Positions 63,346 to 64,000 of a stretch of DNA of 64,000 bases are shown here, one piece after another. The stretch is from CAWBJO01 sp963789175 (GTDB lineage Bacteria; Pseudomonadota; Alphaproteobacteria; Rhizobiales; Aestuariivirgaceae): NCBI GenBank assembly GCA_963789175.1, contig CAWBJO010000006.1, positions 558,001 to 622,000 of the forward strand, written 5' to 3'. Positions within the stretch are counted from its first letter, which is position 1. Every line of letters begins with the position of its first letter. The notes under the pieces were generated by a model that ran no database searches, was not told where the DNA came from, and saw only the letters and a list, made by a program, of their open reading frames with translations. The translations under genes were made by a program, and so were the position numbers.

Positions 63346-64000
63346 TCAGTTGCTGACACTATGCTCCGCCACCCGGCTCGCCAAATGCGACATAAGATTG
63401 TCCACAGCCTGCCGCGCCGTCTCGATCTCGCCCAAGGCCACCGCCTCGACCAATTTCAGGTGATGGCGCGCGGCATCCACCAAGTCGGCGTGACGCCAAT
63501 GAAGATACCAGTAGCGCCGGCTCAAGACCTGGAGCGGCATGCACGCCTTCACCGCGTGGTCGGCCCGCGACATGCCGGCGAGTGCCCCGTCGATCCCCTT
63601 GTCGTAGGCCATATAGGCCGTGGGATCATCGCGGGATGCAGCGGATTCCATCAATTTTGCCAGGCGCGACAGGTCGCGCCTTTCGGTTTCGCTGCCCCGG
63701 CGCGCAGCATGGGCAGCGATGATCCGCTCCAGCGGCGTGCGCACCTCCAGCACGGCCTGCATTTCTGCGGCGCTGATGGGAGGGATGATGAGGCCGCGGC
63801 GCGGATAGATTTGAATGAGACCGTCGGCCGCCAGCTTCTGGACCGCTTCGCGGACGGGGGTCCGCCCCAAATCGATCAAACGACAGAGTTCGGCCTCGGT
63901 GACAGTGGTGCCCGGATCGAGCCGCAAAGTCACGATGGCTTCCTCGATCAGTAGATAGGCCTGGGTCGACAGACTTCCGCTTCTGCCGCCGAGTCTCCTG
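63346..64000 (-). CDS. GntR family (FadR/FCD) regulator, 5' end outside the window
   Basis: A GntR regulator cut by the window edge; about 217 codons are visible. The end of the winged helix is clear (LGRTPVREAVQKLAADGLIQ, then YPRRGLIIPP) and is followed by an FCD ligand domain (EVRTPLERIIAAHAARRG, HLKLVEAVALGEIETARQAV). The frame is open upstream through STQAYLLIEEAIVTLRL to base 64000, so the internal GTG at 63933 is not the start. The ligand is unknown. The stop lies 124 bp upstream of the RND adaptor start on the same strand. Confidence 0.88.
   Translation of the reverse strand, partial: RRLGGRSGSLSTQAYLLIEEAIVTLRLDPGTTVTEAELCRLIDLGRTPVREAVQKLAADGLIQIYPRRGLIIPPISAAEMQAVLEVRTPLERIIAAHAARRGSETERRDLSRLAKLMESAASRDDPTAYMAYDKGIDGALAGMSRADHAVKACMPLQVLSRRYWYLHWRHADLVDAARHHLKLVEAVALGEIETARQAVDNLMSHLASRVAEHSVSN

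Overview
The window is a high-GC chromosomal segment that fits an aerobic, heterotrophic alphaproteobacterium of the Hyphomicrobiales (Rhizobiales). Markers of that group include a C93-type transglutaminase-like peptidase, DUF3126, DUF2585, a two-domain PilZ protein, a PAS_5 protein, the zf-CHCC zinc-finger protein, Omp25-like barrels, a BacA/SbmA transporter and a form II CO-dehydrogenase-like cluster. There is no integrase, transposase, phage gene or CRISPR array. Genus cannot be set from the sequence alone.

Layout. 0-9 kb is housekeeping: the 5' part of thrS, an Omp25-like barrel, yidD, choline-sulfatase betC, a cupin, an IscU-like scaffold, folE, hisI, a CBS protein, a rhomboid protease, PAS and PilZ proteins and a C93 peptidase. 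9-18 kb holds gamma-carbonic anhydrase, DUF3126, an ECF42-like sigma factor, cysE, hydrolase, zinc-finger, GNAT and YcaQ-like genes, and a class III aminotransferase behind a clear palindromic operator. 18-24 kb has a frameshifted autotransporter, a tripartite tricarboxylate transporter (tctCBA), tRNA-Leu(UAA) and an outer-membrane barrel with its terminator. 24-32 kb has gpt, a hybrid histidine kinase, sbmA, a CinA-like protein, sfsA, map and radC.

32-41 kb is a complete form II cox-type molybdenum hydroxylase operon on the minus strand (coxS-coxL-coxM-coxD-coxE-xdhC-xdhC-molybdopterin/cytidylyltransferase). 42-50 kb is a carnitine / gamma-butyrobetaine catabolic cluster. It has a GlxA/CdhR-type regulator, a BKACE enzyme, a carnitine dehydrogenase-thioesterase fusion, an SDR, an acyl-CoA dehydrogenase, an ADP-forming-type acyl-CoA ligase and CaiD. 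50-55 kb is a tightly packed five-gene minus-strand operon (LLM flavin monooxygenase, AA_synth protein, alpha/beta hydrolase, SRPBCC protein, aldehyde dehydrogenase), diverging from a BetI-like TetR regulator and a DAO-type FAD oxidase. 57-64 kb has a lipoprotein, a class I aminotransferase, an RND efflux pair and a GntR regulator cut by the window edge.

How the genes fit together. Several modules converge on glycine betaine and other quaternary amines: betC releases choline, the carnitine cluster ends in glycine betaine, and the aldehyde dehydrogenase could feed gamma-butyrobetaine into it. The five-gene LLM operon next door has no recognised pathway and is the best candidate for an undescribed catabolic system.

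Caution. Eleven single-frame breaks affect seven genes (autotransporter, molybdopterin cytidylyltransferase, coxL x3, DUF4864, GlxA regulator x3, AA_synth, alpha/beta hydrolase). Ten of them look like one extra base, many at short homopolymers. Once corrected, each gene has the normal length and motifs of its family, so consensus sequencing error is at least as likely as real pseudogenes.
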